DNA of 64,000 nucleotides from Trichormus variabilis 0441. GTDB lineage: Bacteria; Cyanobacteriota; Cyanobacteriia; Cyanobacteriales; Nostocaceae. The stretch covers positions 4,098,001-4,162,000 of the forward strand of contig NZ_CP047242.1 in NCBI RefSeq assembly GCF_009856605.1. The letters are read 5' to 3'. Shown piece after piece: positions 1 to 10,007 of the stretch. Every line of letters begins with the position of its first letter. Within the stretch, counting starts at the first letter, position 1. The translations under genes were made by a program, and so were the position numbers. The notes beneath the pieces were generated by a model that saw only the letters and a list, made by a program, of their open reading frames with translations, had not been told where the DNA came from and searched no databases.

Positions 1-1336
<1,336 letters not shown>

Positions 1337-1408
1337 CTAACGATACCTTCCAAAATCCATCTCGTCATTGTGCCACAGTCACATAGTGAATACTTCTGTG
1401 ATACTGCT

Positions 1409-3166
1409 GTGAAAAAAGTTCTCATCCCAGTAATATTAAGCTGCGTTGTCACCTCCTCCGTTGCTTTGTCTTCCTCACCTCTCAAAGTTGTTTATCCGCC
1501 GACAAACCACCAGACTAGTGCAGAAAAAATCTTTTTTATTGGTACAGCACCACCAAACGGCCAAGTTCTCGTTAATGGTAAGCCAATTAATCGCAGTCGG
1601 TCTGGCCATTTTGCCCCAAGTTTTCCCTTACAGTTAGGAGAGAATATCTTCACAGTACGTCACCAAAATCAAGAGCTTCAGATTAAGGTGACAAGGCTGA
1701 GTAATCAACCAGAGCTACCACAGGGTTTAGCATTTGCTAAAGGTTCTCTCACACCAACTGCCGACATTGCCAGACTACCCGGAGAACTAATTTGTTTTAG
1801 CGCTATTGCACCTCCTAACGCCAGTGTCTCTGTGAAACTGGGTAATCAAACTGTGGCACTTTTACCTCAACCACAACAAGCAATACTACCAAGTAATTTG
1901 GCTGCGCTCACTGGACAAAATCAACCCACTACCCAGTCTATCCCAGGAAAGTATGAGGGTTGCACAACAGTATCAGTTGCAACAGATTTGGAACAACCTC
2001 AATACCAACTGACACTTAATGGTAAGACGATAACTCAACCAAGTGCTGGCAAAATTACAATTCTCTCACCCACGCAGTTACCTGTAGCTGAGGTGGTAGC
2101 AGACGCAGGAGTTGCCCGGACTGGTCCTAGTACCGATTTTTCTCGACTTACACCACTGCCTAAAGGAACACGAGCCACTGTCACAGGTAAAGAAGGTGAA
2201 TGGTTTCGCCTAGAATATGGTGCTTGGATTAATAGTCAGGAAACTCGCATTCTTCCAGGAAGCGTTCCGCCACGGACTGTTATACGTAGTGTCGGATATC
2301 GAAGACTTCCAGGTACGACAGAAATGCTTTTCCCTCTCCAAACCCCTGTACCTGTGAGTGTGCAACAAGGAGAAAAAACTTTCACCCTGACACTCTACAA
2401 CACCACTGCCCAAACAGATATTATTCGCCTTGATGATGACCCTCTAATTTCTCGTCTAGATTGGCAGCAAATAGCCTCAGGAGAGGTAAAATACACCTTC
2501 AACCTGAAAAAAGCTCAACAGTGGGGATATAAGCTGAGATACGACGGTACAACCCTGGTGTTAGCTTTACGCCATGCGCCTGTTATCAGGCAGAATAGGC
2601 AAAAGCCCTTATCTGGTATCAAGATTCTACTCGATCCTGGTCATGGTGGTAAAGAATCTGGCGCAACTGGGCCGACTGGATATTTAGAAAAGGACGTAAA
2701 TCTGGCAGTATCTAAGTTATTGCGTGATGAATTGCTCAAATTAGGGGCAAATGTAGTGATGACTAGGGATGATGATCGGGATGTGTCTTTGCCAGAGCGT
2801 CAAGCAATTATCAATCGAGAAGAACCAGCGATCGCTCTTTCCGTCCATTACAATTCCCTACCCGATAATGGTGATGCGGAAAACACTAAGGGAGTTGGTA
2901 CATTTTGGTACAATGCTCAAGCCCATAGTCTAGCAGTATTTATGCACAATTACCTTGTGAATAAACTCCGTAGACCTTCTTATGGTGTGTTTTGGAATAA
3001 CCTGGCACTCACACGCCCCGCCGCCGCACCCTCAGTATTATTAGAGTTGGGTTTTATGAGCAATCCCGATGAATTTGAGTGGGTGACAAACCCCCAAGAG
3101 CAGAAGAAGTTAGCGGAGGTTTTGGCTGAAGGGATAACCGAGTGGTTTAGGAGTGTTAAATCCTAA
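1409..3166 (+). CDS. N-acetylmuramoyl-L-alanine amidase (Amidase_3), exported
   Basis: Zinc hydrolase that cuts the bond between MurNAc and L-alanine in peptidoglycan. I prefer the GTG at 1409 (585 aa) because it opens directly into a signal peptide (MKKVLIPVILSCVVTSSVA). A TTG at 1319 in the same frame lies only 7 bases from the pyrG start and leaves no room for a promoter or ribosome site. Two N-terminal beta-rich regions are followed by a bacterial SH3-like segment (about 225-285) and the Amidase_3 domain (about 405-580). Its zinc and catalytic residues are visible: His412 (DPGHGG), Glu427 (LEKDVNL), His480 (SVHYN) and Glu546 (LELGF). In heterocyst formers such amidases drill septal nanopores and help cell separation. 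It may be the third AmiC-type amidase known in Anabaena, but I cannot confirm which one. Confidence 0.93.
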   Translation: MKKVLIPVILSCVVTSSVALSSSPLKVVYPPTNHQTSAEKIFFIGTAPPNGQVLVNGKPINRSRSGHFAPSFPLQLGENIFTVRHQNQELQIKVTRLSNQPELPQGLAFAKGSLTPTADIARLPGELICFSAIAPPNASVSVKLGNQTVALLPQPQQAILPSNLAALTGQNQPTTQSIPGKYEGCTTVSVATDLEQPQYQLTLNGKTITQPSAGKITILSPTQLPVAEVVADAGVARTGPSTDFSRLTPLPKGTRATVTGKEGEWFRLEYGAWINSQETRILPGSVPPRTVIRSVGYRRLPGTTEMLFPLQTPVPVSVQQGEKTFTLTLYNTTAQTDIIRLDDDPLISRLDWQQIASGEVKYTFNLKKAQQWGYKLRYDGTTLVLALRHAPVIRQNRQKPLSGIKILLDPGHGGKESGATGPTGYLEKDVNLAVSKLLRDELLKLGANVVMTRDDDRDVSLPERQAIINREEPAIALSVHYNSLPDNGDAENTKGVGTFWYNAQAHSLAVFMHNYLVNKLRRPSYGVFWNNLALTRPAAAPSVLLELGFMSNPDEFEWVTNPQEQKKLAEVLAEGITEWFRSVKS

Positions 3167-3212
3167 AACGCACACAGTAGGGAGTGGAAACTAGAGGAAA
3201 TGAGGAAACGGT

Positions 3213-3249
3213 GAACAGTTATCAAAACAAAAAATACTGATAACTGTTC
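3213..3249. terminator. Bidirectional hairpin between convergent genes
   Basis: A perfect 12-bp inverted repeat (GAACAGTTATCA / TGATAACTGTTC) with an A-rich 13-base loop sits between the ends of the convergent amidase and xisI genes. There is no long T-run, so termination is inferred from position and stem only. Confidence 0.5.
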
Positions 3250-3281
3250 ATTGTTGACTGAATGAACTAATGACCAATGAC

Positions 3282-3626
3282 TTACGAGACTATAGCAAAA
3301 TCGGTGTATTGTCTCATCTTAGGCTCATGAAATGCTAAAACAATGTCTTCTTTGGGGATACCAGCACGAACCAGATCAGTTGCTATACCGTCTTCAGTCC
3401 AATCTTCTTCAATCCAAAACTTATCATCACGAATCCGCACATAGACAGTCATACCAGAAATGCGATCGCCATTTTGCCAACCTAGATTCATCCAAATGTA
3501 ATGAGCCTTGGACTCGTCTACAATTAAAAATGTCTCAATACCTGGATTAGGATTCTGCTTGCATAGTTCTACATACTCAGTCAAAATACGTTTAATTATT
3601 TTGGGATACTCAGTTAATTTATCCAT
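3282..3626 (-). CDS. xisI: XisI family protein
   Basis: A 114-residue protein of the XisI family, named after a factor needed for excision of the fdxN element during heterocyst differentiation in Anabaena. It overlaps the end of xisH by 13 bases, so the two are translated together. Family-typical stretches include YVELCKQNP near the start and VRIRDDKFWIEEDWTEDGIA in the middle. Neither xisF nor fdxN lies nearby. XisH/XisI pairs occur in many copies in cyanobacteria away from any excision element, so a role in excision here is unproven and the biochemical function is unknown. Confidence 0.9.
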   Translation of the reverse strand: MDKLTEYPKIIKRILTEYVELCKQNPNPGIETFLIVDESKAHYIWMNLGWQNGDRISGMTVYVRIRDDKFWIEEDWTEDGIATDLVRAGIPKEDIVLAFHEPKMRQYTDFAIVS

Positions 3627-4030
3627 TGCGTAATCTCCTCTGCCTCTATATCTACAACAATAATTGGAAGTTGATGTTTCTTGAGAATGAGTTGAATTAC
3701 ATCCTGAGTAAAAAAGTTATGATAAGCAACTTTGCTGACAGAAATATACAATTTACGGTCTGGTGCTGTTTCCTCTAAAAGATAACGGTAGATATCGTAT
3801 TGACCAAGTGCCTCTTTCAAATCTTGTATTTTTGATGCACTAATGAAGCTTTTCACTTCTACAACCAGTTTTTGCTTGTCTCGTTGGGCTGCGATCGCAC
3901 GATCAGCACCCAGATCAGCGTACAATGTTGTTCTGCGATACTGAATTACGTAAGGGTCATGTGTAATTGCCCAGCCATCTTTTACCAGTCCATTCTTTAC
4001 CGCATTATGAATAGTATCTAGCTTAGGCAT
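3614..4030 (-). CDS. xisH: XisH family protein (endonuclease-like fold)
   Basis: A 138-residue XisH family protein, first gene of a two-gene operon with xisI. It carries an acidic/basic core (LGADRAIAAQRDKQKLVVEVKSF) resembling a PD-(D/E)XK nuclease centre, with D, then E-V-K spaced as in that fold. From the family, the known role is support of fdxN element excision. From the sequence I infer a possible nuclease or DNA-binding partner to XisI. The start MPKLDTIHNAV is typical for the family. The pair follows a broken NurA-like fragment, which suggests accessory DNA. Confidence 0.9.
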   Translation of the reverse strand: MPKLDTIHNAVKNGLVKDGWAITHDPYVIQYRRTTLYADLGADRAIAAQRDKQKLVVEVKSFISASKIQDLKEALGQYDIYRYLLEETAPDRKLYISVSKVAYHNFFTQDVIQLILKKHQLPIIVVDIEAEEITQWIN

Positions 4031-4073
4031 AGTTTAAGTATAAGTTAGCTTTTATATCTGTCAGATGCTAACT

Positions 4074-4399
4074 CTAAATTAGTTTGTAAAATATCCAGTC
4101 TTGGAGCGAACCATTTTTCATGCCAGCATCAAATATATTGGCATCGACTATGAGCCAGCAGCATAAATAGCAATACAAAGACCGTTATAAAATTGTTCGC
4201 TATTATAGCTACCATCTATAGCGTAAAATCTTCTATCACTATTATCAATTTGAGCAAATGGAACAATTTCAAATATCTGAGGAGTTTCTAGATTATCCTC
4301 ATGCCCAATCACGGTAATATTATAATTTTTGTTACTTCTTGTGTTGATATGTTTAGCAACTAACTCAATAGCACTGTCAGGAATTTCTTTTCTAGGCAT
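4074..4399 (-). pseudogene. NurA-like domain fragment, truncated and frameshifted
   Basis: An 83-residue open frame (4399 to 4148) begins MPRKEIPDSAIELVAKHI and ends in FYAIDGSYNSEQFYNGL plus about 11 residues. The AIDGS...NG segment is what I recognise from the N-terminal active-site region of NurA-domain nucleases, which are normally several hundred residues long. The frame stops just after that motif. A different frame continues downstream (LIVDANIFDAGMKNGSLQD...) and ends at 4074. The simplest reading is a remnant with an internal deletion or frameshift. It could instead be a short free-standing protein. Assignment to NurA is from motif memory only. Confidence 0.45.
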
Positions 4400-4469
4400 A
4401 TCTTGGTGTTGGTACTTTTATCATAGATGATTGTACCCACTTTTACTATTTGCTTCCTACGGTAATTCT

Positions 4470-4973
4470 TCAATCACGCTGCCAACCGTGTAAAATTGGC
4501 ATTGCAAATAGTCCCCAAGCTAAACCTGTAATTAATCCAAATGGTGTAACTAAGTAATTATTAAAATCCCATAAACCGAAAATTTGGGCTGCTAATTCCA
4601 CAGGATAAGCCATCATGAATACACTGGCGAAAGCTGCACCATTCCAACCATATTGACTGAGCCAGTAAAAACCTTTGCCGCCAGTCGCAGCATATAGCAG
4701 GCGAGTAATTAATAATCCTGTGACAGTACCGTAACAGCGCATACAAACAGCCATGATAAATGGGGGTGCTAAATCTAAGCCCATTTCTGGTTGCGGACAC
4801 ACATGATTACCCATGAAATAAATAATATCCGCAATACCCCCAAGCAACCATACTCCAGACGCAGCCAGAAAGGGAGCTACTGGTGGGCCAAATACCATTC
4901 CCACCAGCATAAAGTCAGCAATGAAACTGACCCAATTAATTTGTAACTCTTTTGTTAAAACTACTCTTACCAT
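4470..4973 (-). CDS. DUF2085 membrane protein
   Basis: A 167-residue predicted membrane protein with about four hydrophobic helices. It matches DUF2085 through the HVCPQPEMGL segment and the downstream CMRCYG motif, which together supply three cysteines and a histidine that could bind a metal. The molecular function of the family is not known. It lies 32 bases after the end of agrE on the same strand and could be cotranscribed with it. Start ATG at 4973 is preceded by AAGGAA (positions 4976-4981), a good ribosome-binding site. Confidence 0.82.
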   Translation of the reverse strand: MVRVVLTKELQINWVSFIADFMLVGMVFGPPVAPFLAASGVWLLGGIADIIYFMGNHVCPQPEMGLDLAPPFIMAVCMRCYGTVTGLLITRLLYAATGGKGFYWLSQYGWNGAAFASVFMMAYPVELAAQIFGLWDFNNYLVTPFGLITGLAWGLFAMPILHGWQRD

Positions 4974-5005
4974 TTCCTTTCTGTGCGTCTAGTGTAGTCC
5001 GTTGA

Positions 5006-7117
5006 CTAACCTACCTTAGAAACGTAGGGGCTTGTCAACTTATCTAACTGCTGGGTTAGCAGACTGAGGAATAATCCTACATCTGTAACTACGCCTACTG
5101 ATTCGATAGAACCGCGATCGCTCAATTTTGTCACGACGGCTGGGTTAATATCTACACAGACCATTTTCACGCCGGCTGGGGTCATATTCCCCACACCAAT
5201 GGAATGCAGCATTGATGACAGCATCAAAATCATCTCCGCGCCTTCTAGATGTTTGGCGTATTCCTCCTGCGCCTTGATTAAATCCATCTGGGTATCGGGT
5301 AAGGGGCCATCATCCCGAATGGAACCAGCTAGAACAAAGGGGACTTGATTGCGGACGCATTCATACATCACACCGCTACGAATAATCCCTGCTTCCACAC
5401 CTTTGGCTATACTGCCATAACGGCGGATAGTGTTGATTACCTTGAGGTGATGGCGATGTCCACCACGAACGGCGACACCCCGCTTCATGTCCACACCCAA
5501 GGATGTACCCATCATATTTTGTTCGATGTCGTGGACGGCGATCGCATTTCCACCCAGTAATGCTTGTACGTAGCCTTCCCGAATCAATCTGGATAGGTGT
5601 TCACCGCCACCAGTGTGAATTACCACAGGCCCGGCTGTGACAACTACTTTGCCACCAGCATCCCGTATTTTCCGCAATTCCCAGGCGACTTGCTCAACCA
5701 CCAATTCCACCCGCCGTTCGCTGGAAACTCCCCCAGACATAAAGCTAAATTCTTGGGTGTTGCGTTGTTCTCGTGATTCGGTTTTGCGGATGGTGCGGAT
5801 ACCTAACACATCGACAATTACCTGTTCACCCGCTTTGAGGTCACGTAATATTTTACACCGTGCTAGTAGACCATTGGGGGTTTGAGAGATGGCGATCGCT
5901 CCATCCATCCGTTGATTTTCGACTTTGATCCACTGCCCATTAATTCTGACTTCTGTAGGATAAATGGTACTTACATAGAAATCATCAGGGGCTACACCAT
6001 CTTGAGTTACAGGTTCAAGTTTGGCATCGCGCTCATCTTGAGGCAAGTCTACCGCACCCAAATCAATGAGCTGAGAAATGATTTCTTCCATCACCTCGTG
6101 GGAAGGTGCGGACACCTTGACTTCGGCGGCGGATGTGCTTTGGCGTTGTTCTCCCAAGTTAAAATTCAGAACCTGGAAGCTACCACCAGTATCGACAATC
6201 ATGTCTAAGGCGCGGTTAATCAAGCCAGAATCAAGTAAATGCCCTTCGATGCGAATAATGCGGCTCTCTACATATACGTTGGCGTGAACTTCGTCTCTGA
6301 CTGGTTCTGTTACCCGTAAGGTGAGACATTTCGCCGCACCACCAGCCTTGAGAAATTCGGTGAGTGGCGTTTCTAGAACTTGGAAACCAACATCTTCCAA
6401 GCTTTGTTTCAAAGCATTGCTGGCTTTGTTCATAATGACGATGTTTTCCACGTTCACCGTGTTACAAGCAAAGTTCACAGCATCGGCTTCAGCAATGGCT
6501 ATGCGTTTTTCCGGTGCAACTCGCATCTCAATTAGACGATTGGAGTAGGAATCAAATGCACCAGGATAGTAGAGCAAATAGCCGTTAGCTAGTGGACAGA
6601 AGCAGGTATCTAGATGATAGAACCGCTCATCTATCAATCGCAGGGATAGTACTTCAATATCCAGCCATTTAGCCAAATATGGGTGGGAATCTAATTCCGA
6701 ACGGAAACCATAACCAGCCCACAGCCAACGCCCTTCTCTGTCTAGTAGAGCGTCGCCTGCACCTTCAAATGGTAAGTCTTTAGGTAATTCATAAACTGTG
6801 TAACCGTTGTTTTCAAACCATTCTTTGAAGTATGGTTCTTCTCCCTGACGCTCTTTGTGTAAAAAGCGACTCAGGACAACATTATCACCCAACACCAAAC
6901 CAGCATTAGCGGTAAAAACTAGATCAGGCCAACCCTTTTGGGGTGTCACCAAATCTACAATGGCGTGTTCTTTAAGGATTTGGTATAGTCCCTGCCACTG
7001 TTCTACAGCGCGATCGCGTGATGACTTGTGAATATTCCCTTCCATCCAGGGGTTAATCACATAGTCCACATCATAGTGGTCAGGGGGACACATCAAAAAA
7101 CGAATCCGAGAAGTCAT
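5006..7117 (-). CDS. agrE: AgrE: bifunctional arginine dihydrolase / ornithine cyclodeaminase
   Basis: Converts arginine to ornithine, CO2 and ammonia (N-terminal half) and then ornithine to proline (C-terminal half). In Anabaena this enzyme handles arginine released from cyanophycin. The 703-residue length fits AgrE. The guanidine-modifying-enzyme domain keeps the residues known to be catalytic in the Synechocystis homologue ArgZ: Asn22 (INPW), Asn71 (TANAG), His168 (YHLDTC) and Cys264 (AAKCLTL). The C-terminal half (about 285-700) is the LOR/SDH-type domain, with a nucleotide-binding stretch near GGNAIAVHDIE. The gene stands alone with a leader of about 250 bases upstream; I saw no canonical GTA-N8-TAC NtcA site there. 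Confidence 0.95.
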   Translation of the reverse strand: MTSRIRFLMCPPDHYDVDYVINPWMEGNIHKSSRDRAVEQWQGLYQILKEHAIVDLVTPQKGWPDLVFTANAGLVLGDNVVLSRFLHKERQGEEPYFKEWFENNGYTVYELPKDLPFEGAGDALLDREGRWLWAGYGFRSELDSHPYLAKWLDIEVLSLRLIDERFYHLDTCFCPLANGYLLYYPGAFDSYSNRLIEMRVAPEKRIAIAEADAVNFACNTVNVENIVIMNKASNALKQSLEDVGFQVLETPLTEFLKAGGAAKCLTLRVTEPVRDEVHANVYVESRIIRIEGHLLDSGLINRALDMIVDTGGSFQVLNFNLGEQRQSTSAAEVKVSAPSHEVMEEIISQLIDLGAVDLPQDERDAKLEPVTQDGVAPDDFYVSTIYPTEVRINGQWIKVENQRMDGAIAISQTPNGLLARCKILRDLKAGEQVIVDVLGIRTIRKTESREQRNTQEFSFMSGGVSSERRVELVVEQVAWELRKIRDAGGKVVVTAGPVVIHTGGGEHLSRLIREGYVQALLGGNAIAVHDIEQNMMGTSLGVDMKRGVAVRGGHRHHLKVINTIRRYGSIAKGVEAGIIRSGVMYECVRNQVPFVLAGSIRDDGPLPDTQMDLIKAQEEYAKHLEGAEMILMLSSMLHSIGVGNMTPAGVKMVCVDINPAVVTKLSDRGSIESVGVVTDVGLFLSLLTQQLDKLTSPYVSKVG

Positions 7118-7523
7118 AAAAATATTACAAACGCTACAAACTTAATTCAGTCAGAAGTATTTTCTTTTTCCTTAATGTATACTCCTTGACTTAGTATCTA
7201 TTTCTAGATAGTCGCAGGATTTACAAAAGTTTTGCTCTGATGCAAGTACCGGAAAAGCCTAAGTAATAGTAACAAACCTATAAGTTACTTAAATGCTAAG
7301 GAGTTAGTAGTATACCTCTGAGGCTGTAATCTCGCCCTATTTTAGCCACATTTAGTCTTAATAATTTAAGTTAAAAATGAAAAATTTAACTTTATCTTTA
7401 GAAGATAATCCTGATCCCCTGGATATTCAGACAGTAATTCGCAAAATCCTCGAATATAACAACAATAGTCAACTTAATAAAGATGTTACTAATCTTCTGA
7501 GCGTTTTTATTCGATATGCTCTC

Positions 7524-7770
7524 CTACTCTCCTACTTCGTTTTTACCTGCCTCTACCTCTGCTAACCTCAAGCTCAATACTTGTGCAACCTGTTCCTGAC
7601 TCATTCCCATCTCTAGTAATTGAGGTACAGCGTTTAATCTGGCTTGGTGTTCAGCATCTGCTTGCTGTTGTTCGGAATCAGCCCGTTGTTGTTGGACTTG
7701 CTGTTGAGTCGGAAAGTAATTCACCAATCATATGCGGGTAGCGACCATTTTCTTCACAAGGAACGCACTA
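7524..7770 (-). pseudogene. Remnant of a Uma2/Rpn-type nuclease gene
   Basis: The frame ending at 7524 encodes a glutamine-rich coiled tail (QQQVQQQRADSEQQQADAEH) followed by an AVPQLLEMGMSQEQVAQVL segment. Such tails are common at the C-termini of cyanobacterial Uma2 and Rpn family nucleases. Just upstream (about 7700-7765), in another frame, lies GRYPHMIGELLSDST, resembling the IGEVLSDSTE active-site strand of Uma2 proteins. The nuclease body is missing and the two pieces are out of frame, so I read this as a decayed copy, possibly with an internal deletion. Confidence 0.4.
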
Positions 7771-7775
7771 TCTCA

Positions 7776-8225
7776 CTATTGACTGAATTCAAGAGATGAG
7801 GAACAAGCATGAGATTTGGTTTGGATAAATCCTTTTAGAATACGCTTGAGAGAATCTTTTTTAATAAGTTTAATAGCTTGATTGGCATCTAGCCAACGTC
7901 GATATCTTTTATTGGCTTCTGGATAATTATTACTTATCATTTCGACTGGTAATAAATACATTTTAACTCGGTAAACTTTGCCTCGTTTACGATATTTATA
8001 AGTACCCAGTTCATTAACATCTACTTGCCCGATGACACCTGCTTCTTCCCAGGCCTCTTTAGCTGCTGAATCAGGGGGAGTCATGCCGTTAACGATTCCA
8101 CCTTTGGGAATTACCCAACTCTGGCGATCGCGTGTCGTAATCAATAATATTTCAATTTTTCCATTTCTTTCTCTATAAGGAATTACCCCAGACTGGTTTA
8201 ATTCTTTGCTGACTTTTCCTCTCAT
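7776..8225 (-). CDS. Nudix hydrolase
   Basis: A 149-residue Nudix protein, probably hydrolysing a nucleoside diphosphate derivative or an inositol/diadenosine polyphosphate. The Nudix helix is visible as GGIVNGM...AAKEAWEEAGV, with the metal-binding EAWEEAG core intact. The first glutamate of the consensus box (after G-x5) is a methionine. The WVIPKGG lead-in is typical of diphosphoinositol/diadenosine polyphosphate hydrolases. Substrate cannot be told from sequence. The gene is monocistronic and lies beside the Uma2-like remnant. Confidence 0.85.
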   Translation of the reverse strand: MRGKVSKELNQSGVIPYRERNGKIEILLITTRDRQSWVIPKGGIVNGMTPPDSAAKEAWEEAGVIGQVDVNELGTYKYRKRGKVYRVKMYLLPVEMISNNYPEANKRYRRWLDANQAIKLIKKDSLKRILKGFIQTKSHACSSSLEFSQ

Positions 8226-8525
8226 GAGACTTCTATCCTTTAGCTCACTTTTTTAGTGTATGGTTTTTACTTTGAGATATTCAGCGTTAATCGACTATAA
8301 ATTTTTGTGAATTTATGTTCTAGTTTGTCAACATTTCATATTCATATAAGATATTGTGAATTTTCCGAATAAGAAAATGCACAAAATTAAATCAGCTAAT
8401 TATGAAAAAATTCCCAAATCAGGGATGATTTTTGTCTAGTTTCTCAGTCCAGACTTTTATTCAACAACTACACCAAGACAGACCCCAACAGGCGATCGCT
8501 CACAATAAAGTAAAAAAAATCACTA

Positions 8526-9736
8526 TCATGGTTTTTGATCCAAACGAGTTGCTTGCTCAAGTGCAGCTTTCTCCTTAGCTCTGTGGGCATATGGTTGTAA
8601 TTGAATGCGATCGCAAGCTGTAATAATGCTTAAATTTTCCAAACTTATGCCCCTCATTAACATTTCTACACGCCAGGTATGCTGTGCTTGGTCGATTTCT
8701 GGTGCTTGTCCTTGGGGGGTTAATAATGCTTGAGTCCATGCTTGCCAATATTCCAAAACCTCAGATTCAGTTATTGGCTCACCTGCTGTATTAATAAACA
8801 TGGCTGCATAATTATCTTTACGACTTTTCAGCCATTTAGTTAAGGGATTATCTGTGTAGGAACCATAGCGTTTACCTAAAATCCACTGATTGACAGGAAC
8901 TTGACGGACAAATCCGGGGATGGTGATTTGCAGAAAATGCCCGTGAGAGTCATATATTTGATGATTACGTTGTAAGTTAACTATTTCTGTGACAGATAAG
9001 CCAGCCGCAAATAAAACGTAGGCGATCGCATAATCTTGTATGCCTGTCTTTCTCGCTTGTCGGAGAATTTCGTGAACTAACGTAGCAGGTAAATCAGCAA
9101 CTTCTCTAGTAATAACTTTTTTATTTGTATTGGCTGTGGCTGACATTGCGCCGTGTAAGAATAATTCCACCAAATTTTCCAGAAAATCATCCCGACTCTC
9201 CCATAATTGATGAAATTCGCTGGTAAATTCAATCACAGCATAGCCTAAGATCATTCCATTGAGTAAACTTGCCAATTTTTCTGCGGGTAGATAAGTGTTT
9301 AAGTCTCCCTGTTGAATTACAGTGGCTAAATATTGAGCCACATAACGGTTAGCCTCTGTTAATCCCCGTCCTAAAGCACGGCGGTTCTCTGCCGGAAATT
9401 GGTCAGCTTCTCCTACCACAGACCTAACTAGTTCAGGCACCCTTTCCAAAGCCTGCAAGCTGTCACTTGCATAGTCTTTTAATGCCTGATAAACATTCCC
9501 TGGAGGCGTTGCCCGTTGTACCAAAGATTCACCCAAATTTGTAAAAGCTGCCGATTCTTCTAGCACAGCCAAAAGCAATCCATGTTTGTTACCAAAATTT
9601 CGGAACAAAGTCACTTCATTAACTGCGGCTTTTTCAGCAATTTGGCGGGTGGTAGTGCCACTAACTCCCTGAGCCGTAAATAACTCTAGTGCAGCTTGTA
9701 TCAAGCGTTGGCGAGTTGAAAGCGGTGGAGAAACCA
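8526..9736 (-). CDS. TetR-family regulator fused to a degenerate tyrosine-recombinase-like domain
   Basis: About 403 residues, twice the usual TetR length of ~200. Residues 6-58 form a TetR helix-turn-helix (STRQRLIQAALELF...GTTTRQIAEKA) and 60-195 a typical ligand-binding region. The C-terminal part (about 213-390) resembles the catalytic fold of XerC/phage integrases: AYVLFAAGLSVTEIVNL matches the 'LLYATGLRVSEL' helix, HTWR (353-356) matches the HxLR motif, and PYAHRA (Tyr383) matches the nucleophile region. The first catalytic Arg is Ser248 and the late His is Cys, so recombinase activity is doubtful. I chose the ATG at 9736 over an upstream TTG at 9743. Operator-like palindromes lie directly upstream and suggest autoregulation. 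The divergent neighbour is desC. Confidence 0.82.
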
Positions 9737-9745
9737 TAAACAAAA

Positions 9746-9762
9746 TGCAAGTGCTACTTGCA
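9746..9762. promoter_or_regulatory. Operator-like palindrome 1, next to the TetR-type gene
   Basis: The perfect inverted repeat TGCAAGT-GCT-ACTTGCA has 7-bp arms and a 3-bp centre, the shape of a TetR-family operator. It lies 10 bases upstream of the regulator's ATG (9736), overlapping the likely leader or core promoter. This supports self-repression by inference. Confidence 0.6.
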
Positions 9763-9793
9763 CAAAAAGAAAGTGAAGTGCTAGCATATCAAA

Positions 9794-9810
9794 TGTAAGT
9801 GATACTTGCT
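9794..9810. promoter_or_regulatory. Operator-like palindrome 2
   Basis: TGTAAGT-GAT-ACTTGCT repeats the architecture of the site at 9746, with the arms differing at two paired positions (GTAAGT/ACTTGC core). Its centre lies 48 bp from the first site, towards the divergent desaturase gene, so one regulator could affect both directions. Confidence 0.5.
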
Positions 9811-10007
9811 CTAGTTTACTGTAACGCATAGGTCTATATGGGTCGTGCCAATTCTACAAAATCAAGCACCAGATACGAACTCAGAAATCTTAATTGAATC
9901 TGATATTTCTTAATTTTGTGGCTTGCTTCCCGTGGGGTCTTTTGAATTGGTATGATGCACCAGGTACAAGAGCAAATCGCTACCTGATCCATTAATTAGG
10001 AATTGTT

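Noticed and set aside
3282..4030. Possible fdxN-type programmed excision element around xisH/xisI
   Set aside because: No site-specific recombinase gene, no interrupted gene and no matching direct repeats were found in the surroundings.
5345..6548. Several frames on the plus strand opposite agrE
   Set aside because: Shadows of the AgrE coding sequence, with no independent evidence.
7377..7565. 62-codon frame on the plus strand (MKNLTLSLEDNPDPL...)
   Set aside because: No clear ribosome site, runs into the Uma2-like remnant on the other strand and ends in a low-complexity hydrophobic tail; it may be a gene fragment but I cannot support it.
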